Below, piece by piece: positions 24,849 to 33,514 of a stretch of DNA of 64,000 nt. Source of the DNA: Aminipila butyrica (GTDB lineage Bacteria > Bacillota > Clostridia > Peptostreptococcales > Anaerovoracaceae); the NCBI RefSeq assembly GCF_010669305.1, contig NZ_CP048649.1, positions 1,612,001-1,676,000 on the forward strand. The letters are read 5' to 3'. Every line of letters starts with the position of its first letter. The stretch's first letter is position 1. The notes under the pieces are model-generated. The model had not been told where the DNA came from. It made no database searches and saw only the letters and a program-made list of their open reading frames with translations. A program made the translations under genes and the position numbers.

Positions 24849-25463
24849 ATGAAAAAATTATTTTTAGCCTCATCTTTTAAAGATGTAGCCCCTATATTAG
24901 CCAATTTTGAAAACAATCTCAAGGGTAAAACCGTCACCTTCATACCGACTGCAAGTCTGGTGGAAAAAGTTGTTTTCTATGTAGAGGCGGGGAAAAAGGC
25001 ACTTGAAAAATTGGGCCTGATTATTGATGAATTAGACATATCTACAGCTACAGCCAATGAAATAAGCAGCAAATTAAAAGGCAACGATTTAATCTACGTA
25101 ACCGGTGGGAATACTTTTTTCTTGCTGCAAGAACTGAAAAGAACCGGTGCTGATCAAATCATCGTGGAGGAAGTTAACGGGGGGAAGCTCTACATTGGTG
25201 AATCCGCAGGCGCCATGGTTACAGCAGCAAACATTGAATATGCCAAGAGCATGGATAGTGCCAAAAAAGCCCCAAACCTGATTGATTTTGATGCATTAGG
25301 CCTAGTAGACTTTTATACCGTACCCCACTATACCAATTCACCTTTTAAGAAAATCACCCAAAAGATAGTAGACAATTATTCTTCTACTTTGAACTTATCG
25401 CCGATTAGCAACCAGGATGCCATTTTGGTCAGCAGTAACGGGGTTAATATAGAAAGGATTTAA
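24849..25463 (+). CDS. Peptidase E (S51 family)-like protein
   Basis: A 204-residue cytoplasmic protein of the class I glutamine-amidotransferase-like fold. The nucleophile elbow GESAGAM gives the catalytic Ser, and PHYTN near residue 160 provides the His. Family S51 enzymes cleave Asp-Xaa dipeptides. ATG follows AAGGAG. It is likely regulated by the divergent WYL protein through the dyad in its promoter. Confidence 0.82.
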   Translation: MKKLFLASSFKDVAPILANFENNLKGKTVTFIPTASLVEKVVFYVEAGKKALEKLGLIIDELDISTATANEISSKLKGNDLIYVTGGNTFFLLQELKRTGADQIIVEEVNGGKLYIGESAGAMVTAANIEYAKSMDSAKKAPNLIDFDALGLVDFYTVPHYTNSPFKKITQKIVDNYSSTLNLSPISNQDAILVSSNGVNIERI

Positions 25464-25546
25464 GTTTCTTTGTTTCTTTGAAGCTGTAGATTTTTGGATA
25501 TTCCGGAAATATCGCAAGCTATATTTCCTATATAATAAAAAACCTA

Positions 25547-25577
25547 TTGACTATACGGTAACCATATACTTTAGAAT
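25547..25577 (+). promoter_or_regulatory. MerR-type promoter with 19-bp spacer and central dyad
   Basis: TTGACT and TAGAAT are 19 bp apart, longer than the normal 17. TATACGGT and ACCATATA form a dyad (one mismatch) centred at 25560 in this spacer. That arrangement is diagnostic of activation by MerR-family proteins, which untwist the DNA. A MerR gene lies just beyond the controlled transporter gene. Confidence 0.78.
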
Positions 25578-25598
25578 AGTAAATAGGAGGAAAACATC

Positions 25599-27023
25599 AT
25601 GAAACTTTCACTTAAAATCAAGACAGCATATGGCGTTATTGCCATTGCAGACCAATGTCTATACTTTCTTTACGGAACATTTTTCCTGTTTTTTACTACC
25701 ACGGTGGTAGGGCTGGACCCTGGCATCGCCGGAGCTATTGCGGCCTTAGGTGCTATATGGGATGCCTTGAGTGCTGCGGTTATCGGTTTTATTTCCGATC
25801 ATACTTATTCCAGGTTCGGCAAGCGAAGGAGTTTTATTCTCTGCGCTTCCATACCGGTGGCTATCGCCACTACGCTGCTATTTACTGCCATTGAGGCAGA
25901 TATGACGGTGAAAATTATCTATTACGTGTGTATGACACTGATATTCTGGACTGGTTTTGCATCCTTCTTCGTTCCATTTTTAGCATGGGGGGCAGAGCTG
26001 ACGGAAGATTATAACGAACGAACTCGGCTCCGGTCCTTTGCCTATGTAGGCAATACCTTGGGCATGGCTATCGGTGCCGTGCTCCCGACCATTTTTGTGG
26101 ATCACCTGCTCCAGATGGGAAGAACTCAGGCTCAAGCCTGGACTGGAACGGCAGCCATGGTGGCCGGCTGTGTGTTTTTATCCCTGATTATCGGCACCTT
26201 TATTATCAAGGAACCCAGCAATCTGGAGGACAAGGAGAAAGGAGAGCCCTTTTCCATCAAGGGTTCTTGGATTATGTTCCAAAATCTGGTGAAAAGCTTC
26301 AAAGAAATCTTTCAGTTAAAAGCACTTCGCTACGCCGTATATGGCAGTGTTTTATACTTAGCAGCTAACACCATATTTGTGGCGGACCGGCTGTACTTTT
26401 ACACCTATAACATGGGACTGGATGCTTGGAGTATAACAGTTCTCATGGCCATTGAGCCTTTTGCGGGCATGTTATTTGTACCCATATTGATTATTACTGG
26501 TAAAAAGCTGGATAAACGAAGCCAATACTTGCTGGGCATGAGTTTGTGTGCGTTGAGCATGCTGGTGCTCCGGCTGGTGGGGACCACTAATTTCCTGGAA
26601 GCGGCCTTTATGCTGGTGGCCTTTGGCTTGGGGGCTATCTGCTATTGGCAGCTGATGCCAGCCATGATTTATGACGTTTGTGAGGTCGATGAGCTGGCCA
26701 GCGGCAAGCAGCGTCAGGGGACGATTGTGTCTTTGCAGGCTATGGCAGAGTCTATATCGGAGGCCATCGGCCTGCTCTTGCTGGGAAATATGCTCCAGTG
26801 GGCGGGATTTGACGGAAATGCGGCCGTTCAGCAGCCAACGGCACTGCTTTGGGTGGAAAACGCCTTTACCCTTATCCCTGGTATCTTTATGTTCTTGTCC
26901 GTATACGCTATCTATAAATATCCCATCACCAGAAAATCATTTAATCGGGTGCTGACTGCCGTGGAAAAGAAGCGGGCAGGAGAAGAGGTGGATTTGGCGT
27001 CTTTTAAGGATGTGTTAGGCTAA
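25599..27023 (+). CDS. GPH-family/MFS cation symporter
   Basis: A 474-residue membrane transporter with about 12 hydrophobic segments. The N-terminal block 'LGAIWDALSAAVIGFISDHTYSRFGKRRSFIL' contains the D-x(3)-G-x(2)-SDxTxxRxGxRR-like motif of the glycoside-pentoside-hexuronide symporter family. The substrate cannot be read; sugars or sugar acids are usual. It is led by a MerR-type promoter and overlaps the convergent merR-like gene by nine bases, so the two are probably a regulator-target pair. Confidence 0.85.
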   Translation: MKLSLKIKTAYGVIAIADQCLYFLYGTFFLFFTTTVVGLDPGIAGAIAALGAIWDALSAAVIGFISDHTYSRFGKRRSFILCASIPVAIATTLLFTAIEADMTVKIIYYVCMTLIFWTGFASFFVPFLAWGAELTEDYNERTRLRSFAYVGNTLGMAIGAVLPTIFVDHLLQMGRTQAQAWTGTAAMVAGCVFLSLIIGTFIIKEPSNLEDKEKGEPFSIKGSWIMFQNLVKSFKEIFQLKALRYAVYGSVLYLAANTIFVADRLYFYTYNMGLDAWSITVLMAIEPFAGMLFVPILIITGKKLDKRSQYLLGMSLCALSMLVLRLVGTTNFLEAAFMLVAFGLGAICYWQLMPAMIYDVCEVDELASGKQRQGTIVSLQAMAESISEAIGLLLLGNMLQWAGFDGNAAVQQPTALLWVENAFTLIPGIFMFLSVYAIYKYPITRKSFNRVLTAVEKKRAGEEVDLASFKDVLG

Positions 27024-27848
27024 AGGCAGTCGGCAGAGCAGCGAGATTTTAATCATGTAATGGTCATAGCCGCACATGGACAGCTCATCCAGCATGGTAT
27101 CTTCGTAAAAATATTCTCCGGGCAGATAGCCCTGCTCCAGCACGCTGTTTAAAAGCAGGCGGTAGCTTTCCGAAGCAGTATTAAAACCGTTTCGGTGGTA
27201 GATGACGGCGTAGGTGCCAGCGCCCTTGATGTGGATGTCTGGATAATTCTTGTGGGTCACCCGGGTGTAGATATGGGCGTAGGACCAGTAGGGACCGCCG
27301 GTAGGCATATGGGATGTGGGAATGGTGCTGCCGGTGGAATGAACCATGTAGAGGCCCATGTCCCGGCAGTAGTTGTAGTGCTTGGTGATTGCTGCCGCCA
27401 GGGTCAGGTCGTCGGCCTGACCGCTGTAAGGGGTGGCAATCAAATATTCCTCTGGCAGATCCACGTAATGAACGGTTTCTGTCTTCGCTTGTAAACTTTC
27501 TTTGGTCAGTTCTGTTTTGCTCTGAATGTAGGTTTTTATCCAGGTCAGCTGCCGGATTCTTTCCTCTACCGCCTGTTCCTTTTCGTGGAGCAGCTGGATG
27601 AGGCTTTCCGGGCTCCTGGTATCTAAATATTTTTTAATTTCCTTTAACGGCATGTCCAGCTCTTTCAGCATGGAGATAATCTCAAAGACTTCCACTTGTT
27701 GATGGGAGTAATACCGGTAGCCGTTGCTGCCAGTAATCTCTGGAGAAAAAAGACCAATATCATCGTAGTGGAACAAGGTTTGTTTTTTTACGTGGCACAG
27801 CTTTGCAAAGTCTCCGGTGGTAAAATAATTTTCTTTCTTGAAATCCAT
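27015..27848 (-). CDS. MerR-family regulator with effector-binding domain
   Basis: A 277-residue activator. Residues 1-75 are a MerR winged helix (FTTGDFAKLCHVKKQTLFHYDDIGLFSP, GYRYYSHQQ), followed by a coiled coil to about residue 120 and a GyrI/BmrR-like effector domain that usually binds hydrophobic or cationic molecules. Its probable target is the elongated promoter in front of the adjacent transporter gene. The start follows GGAGAAG on the minus strand; a TTGACT/20 bp/TATAAA element 90 bases upstream may be its promoter. Confidence 0.87.
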   Translation of the reverse strand: MDFKKENYFTTGDFAKLCHVKKQTLFHYDDIGLFSPEITGSNGYRYYSHQQVEVFEIISMLKELDMPLKEIKKYLDTRSPESLIQLLHEKEQAVEERIRQLTWIKTYIQSKTELTKESLQAKTETVHYVDLPEEYLIATPYSGQADDLTLAAAITKHYNYCRDMGLYMVHSTGSTIPTSHMPTGGPYWSYAHIYTRVTHKNYPDIHIKGAGTYAVIYHRNGFNTASESYRLLLNSVLEQGYLPGEYFYEDTMLDELSMCGYDHYMIKISLLCRLPLA

Positions 27849-27885
27849 GGATCTTCTCCTTTACAATAGTTGGACGGACTTATCG

Positions 27886-27914
27886 TTGCCTAAATCCGGC
27901 TATTTTAGTATAAT
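27886..27914 (+). promoter_or_regulatory. Sigma-A promoter for prmA-rsmE
   Basis: TTGCCT and TATAAT, 17 bp apart, on the plus strand. The leader to prmA is about 170 bases and holds no strong hairpin. Confidence 0.72.
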
Positions 27915-28089
27915 AGTAGTCAGGCAGATGCTGTTTTATAGGATAATACTTCATTTAATTAGTCAACAGTCCTATTATAGCCTATTCTGCCTGGCAAAAG
28001 AAACAGAGAAGGGCAGATTTTTCCGAATGCTTTTTAAAAGAAATGGAAAAGAACCGGGAACCTGCTAAGAAGAGTGGAAGAGGTCAGAC

Positions 28090-29061
28090 ATGAATTATAT
28101 TGAAACGAAAATATATACGGGAAGAGACGGCATGGAGCATTTGCTTAATCTTTTGTCGGCAATGGGCCGGGAGGATGTGGTCATCGAGGATCCGGCTGAT
28201 GTGGCCGAACTGATGGACAAAAAGAATTCATATGACTGGGATTATGTGGACGATGATGTCATGGAGCAGGCAGGTAGAGAACCTGCAGTTATTCTCTACT
28301 TGGAGGATTCTGCTGAGGGAAAAGCCCAGTTGGAAGAACTCCGCCAAGCAGTCGCTGGTTTGAAGGAACAGCTGGAATCTGGCAGCTTGGGAGCAGGCAA
28401 GGCTTTCGGACGGATGGAGGTAGAGGCCAGACCGGTGCGGGATGAGGACTGGAAGGATAACTGGAAGGAATACTTTAAACCGGCTAAGATTACAGAGCGA
28501 ATTGTGGTGAAACCAACTTGGGAAGAATATGAGAAACAGTCGGAGGATGAATTGATCATCCAGATTGATCCGGGTATGGCTTTTGGCACGGGCACCCATG
28601 AAACAACCACTTTATGCATCCGGCTAATGGAGAAGTATCTCCAGGAGGGCGATGCCGTGCTGGATGTAGGCTGTGGATCAGGGATTTTGTCTATCGCTGC
28701 CGGTCTGTTGGGTATGAAGAATATCCTAGGCGTAGATATCGACCCGATAGCTGTTCAGGTATCCCAGGAAAATGTTCAATTAAATGGGCTTTCTCAGCTG
28801 GTAAACATTCAGTATGGGGATTTAACTAAAGGCATTGATTATAAGGCTGACTTGGTGGTGGCCAACCTCATGGCCGACTTGGTGATGATGCTGTCTGAGG
28901 ATGTGGCTAAACATCTAAAGGGAAAGGGCTTGTTCATTTCCTCTGGTATTCTGGTGGAAAAGCAGGCGCAGGTGGCAGAGGCTATAGGAAGAAACGGCTT
29001 CGAAGTTATTGAGGTATTGGAGCAGGGCGATTGGTGTGCCATTGCGGCGAGGTTAAAGTAG
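28090..29061 (+). CDS. prmA: Ribosomal protein L11 methyltransferase
   Basis: A 323-residue class I SAM-dependent methyltransferase that trimethylates ribosomal protein L11. The SAM motif VLDVGCGSGILSIA is near residue 192, the GMAFGTGTHETT motif precedes it, and NLMADL is motif IV. The length fits. The next gene starts on the very next base, so the two are co-translated, a frequent pairing in Firmicutes. Confidence 0.94.
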   Translation: MNYIETKIYTGRDGMEHLLNLLSAMGREDVVIEDPADVAELMDKKNSYDWDYVDDDVMEQAGREPAVILYLEDSAEGKAQLEELRQAVAGLKEQLESGSLGAGKAFGRMEVEARPVRDEDWKDNWKEYFKPAKITERIVVKPTWEEYEKQSEDELIIQIDPGMAFGTGTHETTTLCIRLMEKYLQEGDAVLDVGCGSGILSIAAGLLGMKNILGVDIDPIAVQVSQENVQLNGLSQLVNIQYGDLTKGIDYKADLVVANLMADLVMMLSEDVAKHLKGKGLFISSGILVEKQAQVAEAIGRNGFEVIEVLEQGDWCAIAARLK

Positions 29062-29802
29062 ATGAGCAGATTTTTTACGACACCAGAACAGGTGGGGGAA
29101 AAAACCATACGCATAGTAGATAAGCAAGATATTCAACATATGACGAAAGTTCTCCGGCTACGGGAAGGTGATCGGATTGACATTTCTGATTGTCAGCGCT
29201 GGGAATACCAGGCTGAGATTTTGGAGATTGACAAAGAGTATGTGGAGACGTTGATTTTGGACAAGCAGAAGTTTACCAGCGAACCCTTTACCAAAGTCAC
29301 TTTATTTCAAGGACTTCCTAAGCAAGGTAAAATGGAAGTCATCATACAGAAGACCGTGGAGCTGGGTATTCACGAAGTGGTTCCGCTGTTTACAGACCGC
29401 ACTGTCGTGACGGACAATAAGGGGAATCTCTCCAAGAAACAAGAACGTTGGCAGAAAGTGGCAGACGAAGCGGTGAAGCAGTGCAAACGAGGGCTTATTC
29501 CTCGGATTGGGGAGGCCTTGAAATTTCAGCAGCTGCTTCCGCTTTTAGATACCTTTGATCTGGTCCTATTCCCTTATGAAAATGAAGAGCAGAGGAATAT
29601 TAAAACTGCACTGAGAGGCTTAGATCAGAAGCCGGAGACTGTGGCTTTAATCATTGGTCCGGAAGGGGGCTTTTCGGACCGAGAAGCGGAGTTGCTGAAA
29701 GGCACCAGAGCGCACTGTGTTACCTTGGGTAAAACGACTCTGCGGACAGAGACAGCAGGTATGGCAGCCCTGGCCATGGTCATGTACGAATTAGAATTAT
29801 AA
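29062..29802 (+). CDS. rsmE: 16S rRNA (uracil1498-N3)-methyltransferase
   Basis: A 246-residue SPOUT methyltransferase modifying U1498 of 16S rRNA. The knot motifs LIIGPEGGFSDREAEL and LGKTTLRTETAGMAAL are intact, and an N-terminal PUA-like domain is present. ATG directly follows the prmA stop. Confidence 0.94.
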   Translation: MSRFFTTPEQVGEKTIRIVDKQDIQHMTKVLRLREGDRIDISDCQRWEYQAEILEIDKEYVETLILDKQKFTSEPFTKVTLFQGLPKQGKMEVIIQKTVELGIHEVVPLFTDRTVVTDNKGNLSKKQERWQKVADEAVKQCKRGLIPRIGEALKFQQLLPLLDTFDLVLFPYENEEQRNIKTALRGLDQKPETVALIIGPEGGFSDREAELLKGTRAHCVTLGKTTLRTETAGMAALAMVMYELEL

Positions 29803-29889
29803 ATGGCCTTCTTTGAGATGGCGTTAAAGAAAGAAGTCAACCCAGAGAAAATTTCTCTGATGAAATGGGCCAGAAAATGAAATCTTTAG

Positions 29890-29918
29890 TAGATATTCAA
29901 GATAAAAGCATATATAAT
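29890..29918 (+). promoter_or_regulatory. Promoter of the desulfoferrodoxin gene
   Basis: TAGATA and a perfect TATAAT with 17 bp between. The message would start near 29925, 35 bases before the ATG. Confidence 0.65.
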
Positions 29919-29959
29919 AGAGACAGGACAAAATGTTTTAATATTTGGAGGTAAATGGT

Positions 29960-30346
29960 ATGACAGAGAAAAAATTTTTTGTATGCAAGCATTGTGGAAA
30001 TTTGGTGGAAGTAGTAAAGAGCTCAGGTGCACCAATGGTCTGTTGTGGAGATAACATGACGGAGCTTACAGCGAATACCGTAGAAGCCAGCACGGAAAAG
30101 CACTTGCCAGAAGTAAAGGTTGAAGGCAATGTAGTACATGCTAAGGTTGGTTCCGTTGAACATCCTATGCTGGAAGAGCATTACATCCAGTGGATTTACC
30201 TGCAGACGTCAAAGGGTGTACAGAGAAAGCACTTGGCTCCAGGAGAAAAGCCGGAGACGGAGTTCCATATGGCCATGAATGAAAAGCCGGAAGCTGTTTA
30301 TGAATACTGCAATCTGCACGGACTGTGGAAGACAGAGATAAAGTAA
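29960..30346 (+). CDS. dfx: Desulfoferrodoxin (2Fe superoxide reductase)
   Basis: A 128-residue cytoplasmic enzyme that reduces superoxide to peroxide without making O2, typical of strict anaerobes. The N-terminal desulforedoxin centre has Cys9, Cys12, Cys28 and Cys29 (CKHCGN, VCCGDN). The superoxide-reducing iron site has His residues in EHPMLEEHYIQW and CNLHG near the C-terminus. ATG 29960 follows GGAGG by eight bases; a TTG five codons earlier overlaps that site. Own promoter and strong terminator. Confidence 0.93.
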   Translation: MTEKKFFVCKHCGNLVEVVKSSGAPMVCCGDNMTELTANTVEASTEKHLPEVKVEGNVVHAKVGSVEHPMLEEHYIQWIYLQTSKGVQRKHLAPGEKPETEFHMAMNEKPEAVYEYCNLHGLWKTEIK

Positions 30347-30397
30347 ACAGGGCGTCAGCAATAAAAACTAAATAAACCACATATCGTGTGAAAAACT

Positions 30398-30444
30398 AGA
30401 GCTGTTTCTACATAAGTTTTCTTATTGCAGAAACAGCTCTTTTC
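30398..30444 (+). terminator. Strong terminator after desulfoferrodoxin gene
   Basis: AGAGCTGTTTCT pairs exactly with AGAAACAGCTCT over 12 bp, with a 19-base loop and a following TTTT. Confidence 0.9.
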
Positions 30445-30581
30445 AGTTGCTATACTATTTTCAGCAGCTTGCCCCGTCCAAGGATTCAGGAGTAGCCTCA
30501 GCCGTGGCTGATGTCCAGTCTAATCCGGAACGCCCCCACATATAATAATCTATATAGGTTTATGAGAAATGGAGAGATCTT

Positions 30582-31148
30582 ATGGCAATTAAAATTTTTA
30601 TTGATCAGGGGCACAACCCGCAAAACCCCAATGCTGGAGCTGAGGCCAACGGACTGAGGGAGCAAGACATCACCTACGATATAGGCGTGCGTCTGGCGGC
30701 ACTTTTAAACGGTAATCCCAACTTTGAAGCTAGGCTGTCAAGAAACTCCCCGGAGGAAGTGCTGGGGACCAGCAACGCCACCAGCCTTCAGGCTAGAGTT
30801 TATGGAGCCAATTCCTGGGGCGCTGATTTTTTTATCAGCCTTCACTGTAATTCCAGTGAAATTGCAGAGGCCAGCGGCAGCGAAGCCTTTGTATTCCGCA
30901 TGGAGAGCCCAGCTTATGAAATGGGTCTGCGGATTTTGGAAGGACTGAACTATGCCACCGGACTAGAGAACAGAGGCGTATTTGTGCGGCCGACTTTATA
31001 TGTGCTGCGGGCTACAGAGATGCCGTCTGTACTGGTGGAGATGGGGTACATCACCAACGTGCATGATGCGACTTTAATGGTAGAGGACCCTCAGAGCTTT
31101 GCCAGGGGCATCTACAATGGCATCCTCTTATTTTACGGCTTACTTTAA
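30582..31148 (+). CDS. N-acetylmuramoyl-L-alanine amidase (Amidase_3)
   Basis: A 188-residue zinc amidase that cleaves the bond between MurNAc and the peptide stem. Zinc ligands and catalytic residues are visible: His in IDQGHNPQ, His in ISLHCNSS, and Glu in VLVEMGYITN. It has no signal peptide or wall-binding domain, so it is either released by lysis or another route, or acts in spore or mother-cell biology. It starts after GGAGAG. Convergent to a polysaccharide deacetylase. Confidence 0.88.
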   Translation: MAIKIFIDQGHNPQNPNAGAEANGLREQDITYDIGVRLAALLNGNPNFEARLSRNSPEEVLGTSNATSLQARVYGANSWGADFFISLHCNSSEIAEASGSEAFVFRMESPAYEMGLRILEGLNYATGLENRGVFVRPTLYVLRATEMPSVLVEMGYITNVHDATLMVEDPQSFARGIYNGILLFYGLL

Positions 31149-31221
31149 AGGCTGAGATATTAAATCGAGGCGAAGACGCTGTGGAACCCCTAACAGGGGA
31201 ATTTCCCATTATATTAAGTAC

Positions 31222-31248
31222 AAGGGCGGCAGAAAGATGCCGCCTTTT
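31222..31248. terminator. Terminator shared by convergent genes
   Basis: AAGGGCGGCA pairs with TGCCGCCTTT (one G-U) around GAAAGA, with T-runs suited to either direction. Its right edge overlaps the stop codon of the minus-strand deacetylase gene. A further small stem CCCCT-AAC-AGGGG is at 31185-31197. Confidence 0.8.
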
Positions 31249-32194
31249 ACGTGTCTTTTAATATGTCTTTGAAAAAGCTGGCACTGCTTTTGTCTGGAGG
31301 CCGGAGAAAGCGCCCCAGTCGATACAGGCTGTTTGGATCTCGGGATATTTTATTGACCTTTTGGCTGCAAGTCAAAGAGGCCTGAAAGCCCATTTCTTTT
31401 ATGACCGCTTCGGATTCCTTGCTGTAGTAGCCGAAGGGATAAGCGATGGTGTTCGGGGTGGTGCCGGTATAATCCGTAATCTTCTGCTGCAAGAGCCCCA
31501 CATCTTCCAGCATCTTTTCCCGATACGCGGTGGTGCTTTCCCCTGATTTTTCGCTGCAGCCCTTTCTCCCCTGATCATAGGTGTGCATGTCATAGGTGTG
31601 GTTTTGGATTTCCACATGACCGGAAAGAATCATTTCGTTAATCTGATTCCAGGTCAGATAGGAATAATAGGAATTGTTGATTTTAATTAAGCTGTAGCGG
31701 TCAGTCTGGGAGCCCAGTATGGAGATAACGGCTTTTTCATCGTACTGTTTGAGCAAGGGGAAGGCATAGAGGTAATTGTTATAAAATCCGTCGTCAAAGG
31801 TGAGAACAATGGGTTTTTCTGGCAAGGGAGTCCCTTGATGAACATAATTAATCAGCTGCTTCATGGTGACGGTGGAATAGCCCTGTTCTTGCAGGTAGGC
31901 TAGATCTTGCTCAAAACGGTCTGGGGAAATAAAGTATTGATTCTGCTGGCTGGGGTCTTTCACGAGCCCATGGTACATGATGATAGGGAGGGCGATGGTA
32001 TCCTGGACTTCGTCTCCACTTTTGCCTGAAGGGGTATCGTTGTTTTCCATTTCTGAACTGCTGTGCTGAGCTTGACTGGTCCCCGCCCGGGGGGGAGAGA
32101 TGTACAGCTGGTTGAAAATTGAAAAAGAAAGAAAAATGACTGCTAAGGCCAGAGATACCCAAATCCCTGGCCAGATAAATTTACGAAAGTGCAT
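31247..32194 (-). CDS. Membrane-anchored polysaccharide deacetylase
   Basis: A 315-residue exported NodB-family enzyme. One N-terminal membrane segment (residues about 9-30) is followed by a Ser/Asn-rich linker, then the catalytic domain with TFDDGFYNN (catalytic Asp and metal Asp) and the metal-binding NHTYDMHT. Such proteins deacetylate peptidoglycan or other N-acetylated glycans at the cell surface. The C-terminal motif 'NTIAYPFGYY' is present. Confidence 0.9.
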   Translation of the reverse strand: MHFRKFIWPGIWVSLALAVIFLSFSIFNQLYISPPRAGTSQAQHSSSEMENNDTPSGKSGDEVQDTIALPIIMYHGLVKDPSQQNQYFISPDRFEQDLAYLQEQGYSTVTMKQLINYVHQGTPLPEKPIVLTFDDGFYNNYLYAFPLLKQYDEKAVISILGSQTDRYSLIKINNSYYSYLTWNQINEMILSGHVEIQNHTYDMHTYDQGRKGCSEKSGESTTAYREKMLEDVGLLQQKITDYTGTTPNTIAYPFGYYSKESEAVIKEMGFQASLTCSQKVNKISRDPNSLYRLGRFLRPPDKSSASFFKDILKDT

Positions 32195-32284
32195 GAGAAC
32201 CTCCCATCTATAATATATAAACTATATGAGGGAAGCAGGGGAAATATGAAGGCCTTAATGCCTTTAACTTGCAAAGGGCATTCC

Positions 32285-32782
32285 TTACATATTATATCTC
32301 GGGATTTGTTCCAAGATATAATCACATACTTTAACGACCATTCCTTGATTTTTCATTGCATGAAGAAGTTCTGAAATAAACTCATCATTTTCTTGGACTT
32401 CATCAGCGGCTTCTATCTGGCCGTCTTTTTCCCCCGATCGGATTTCAAGAATAGCTTTTTTTACATCCATATATTTTATGGGTTCATTTAAAAAAAGAAA
32501 GTCAGCGGAAAAGTCCATGTTTTCTGTCAGACGAAAAGGAAGCTCTTTGCCTGACAGCTTTGCATCAATCAGTCCCAATAATCTGCGCAATTCAAAGTGT
32601 GTTGCTGGTGCAATGCCATAAGACATAAGAAATTCATAGAATGGGTACTTTTCATTAGATAGCTTACAAATGGATAAATAATCAACGGTGGTTTTTAAAT
32701 GGTTGATTTGTTGATTTAATTCTGCAATAACATTATTTTGCTTGTTCAATAAATTTTCCAGTTCAATTAATCTCTTTTCCAT
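32285..32782 (-). CDS. Hypothetical protein with N-terminal coiled coil
   Basis: A 165-residue soluble protein that I do not recognise with certainty. Residues 1-40 are a heptad-rich coiled coil (KRLIELENLLNKQNNVIAELNQQINHLK). The segment KYPFYEFLMSYGI resembles the core of DUF1878 (Bacillus YhaI-like) proteins, but the match is weak. It follows a truncated DUF2812 gene and the padR-like gene in the same direction and has an AGAGAGG ribosome site, so it is probably in that operon. Confidence 0.6.
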   Translation of the reverse strand: MEKRLIELENLLNKQNNVIAELNQQINHLKTTVDYLSICKLSNEKYPFYEFLMSYGIAPATHFELRRLLGLIDAKLSGKELPFRLTENMDFSADFLFLNEPIKYMDVKKAILEIRSGEKDGQIEAADEVQENDEFISELLHAMKNQGMVVKVCDYILEQIPRYNM

Positions 32783-32807
32783 TTCTTATCCTCTCTATTT
32801 AAAGATT

Positions 32808-32903
32808 TTACTTTAGCCGATGACCACTTTCAGCCATGCTGTTCAGCCATTTTTCCTGTCCGCCTATGAAATCAAAAAAGTATCGGAACCTTGTTTCACT
32901 CAT
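32808..32903 (-). pseudogene. Truncated DUF2812-family gene (31 codons)
   Basis: On the minus strand an ATG overlaps the stop of the PadR-like gene (ATGAGTGA arrangement) and encodes 31 residues before TAA. The peptide contains RYFFDFIGGQEKWLN followed by SMAESGHRL, the characteristic N-terminal motif of DUF2812 proteins, which are normally well over 150 residues and commonly follow padR genes. The rest of the domain is missing, so this looks like a deletion remnant. Confidence 0.6.
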
Positions 32904-33246
32904 TTGCTTTTGCACCTCCCATAAGCGTTGAGGCCAGCTGCAAAACTTCCCTCATACGCTGTAATTCTTCTTCAGCTTTCTGCTTGCCGGTATCGGTTAT
33001 CCGATATTCTTTTTTCTTGTTGTCTGATTCCGTTTCTAAAGGGGTAACCCACTTTTTCTTTACCAATGCATGGATTGCCCCATACAAAGTACCGGCCCCC
33101 AAAACAACCCGCCCATTGGTTTCTTGGTCAATAAACTGCATGATACCGTACCCATGATTTGGTTTATACAAAGCTAACAAAACAAGAAAAGTCGTTTCTG
33201 TCAGCGCACCGCCCTTTATATTATCCCGGATAAAAATCACTTCCAA
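32896..33246 (-). CDS. PadR-family transcriptional regulator
   Basis: A 116-residue winged-helix repressor. The core 'GGALTETTFLVLLALYKPNHGYGIMQ' and 'VVLGAGTLYGAIHALVKKKWV' are typical of PadR. Start choice is uncertain: the frame opens with TTG at 33246, only about 18 bases after the predicted transcript start; a GTG lies two codons later. Its promoter carries a 10-bp inverted repeat, so it probably represses itself. It overlaps the truncated DUF2812 gene by eight bases, forming the usual padR-DUF2812 arrangement. Confidence 0.85.
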   Translation of the reverse strand: MEVIFIRDNIKGGALTETTFLVLLALYKPNHGYGIMQFIDQETNGRVVLGAGTLYGAIHALVKKKWVTPLETESDNKKKEYRITDTGKQKAEEELQRMREVLQLASTLMGGAKANE

Positions 33247-33250
33247 TCGT

Positions 33251-33299
33251 ATTACGTTTAATGTAATAAAAATATATCGCTAAACGTAATATCTGTCAA
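33251..33299 (-). promoter_or_regulatory. padR promoter with 10-bp inverted-repeat operator
   Basis: On the minus strand TTGACA (33294-33299) and TATATT (33271-33276) are 17 bp apart. ATTACGTTTA (33251-33260) and its exact complement TAAACGTAAT (33281-33290) flank the -10 box. A further AACGTAAT copy is at 33351-33358 near the divergent gene. This is a strong candidate for PadR autoregulation. Confidence 0.75.
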
Positions 33300-33514
33300 T
33301 AGATTTTCAATAAAAACGATTGAGGCCATATCGGTGACCTCTTTCAGATTAACGTAATTGGCACTTTTCATCGCTGTAATTGTGCTATATACTAAGTGAA
33401 AGAAGACATCTGGCGATGGGTACATTGGTGGTCTCAGATCAGAAGAAAATAATATTAAATAATAACAAATGCTATTCTAGCTTCAAAGAGAAGCAGAAAA
33501 GGGAGGAAATTATT

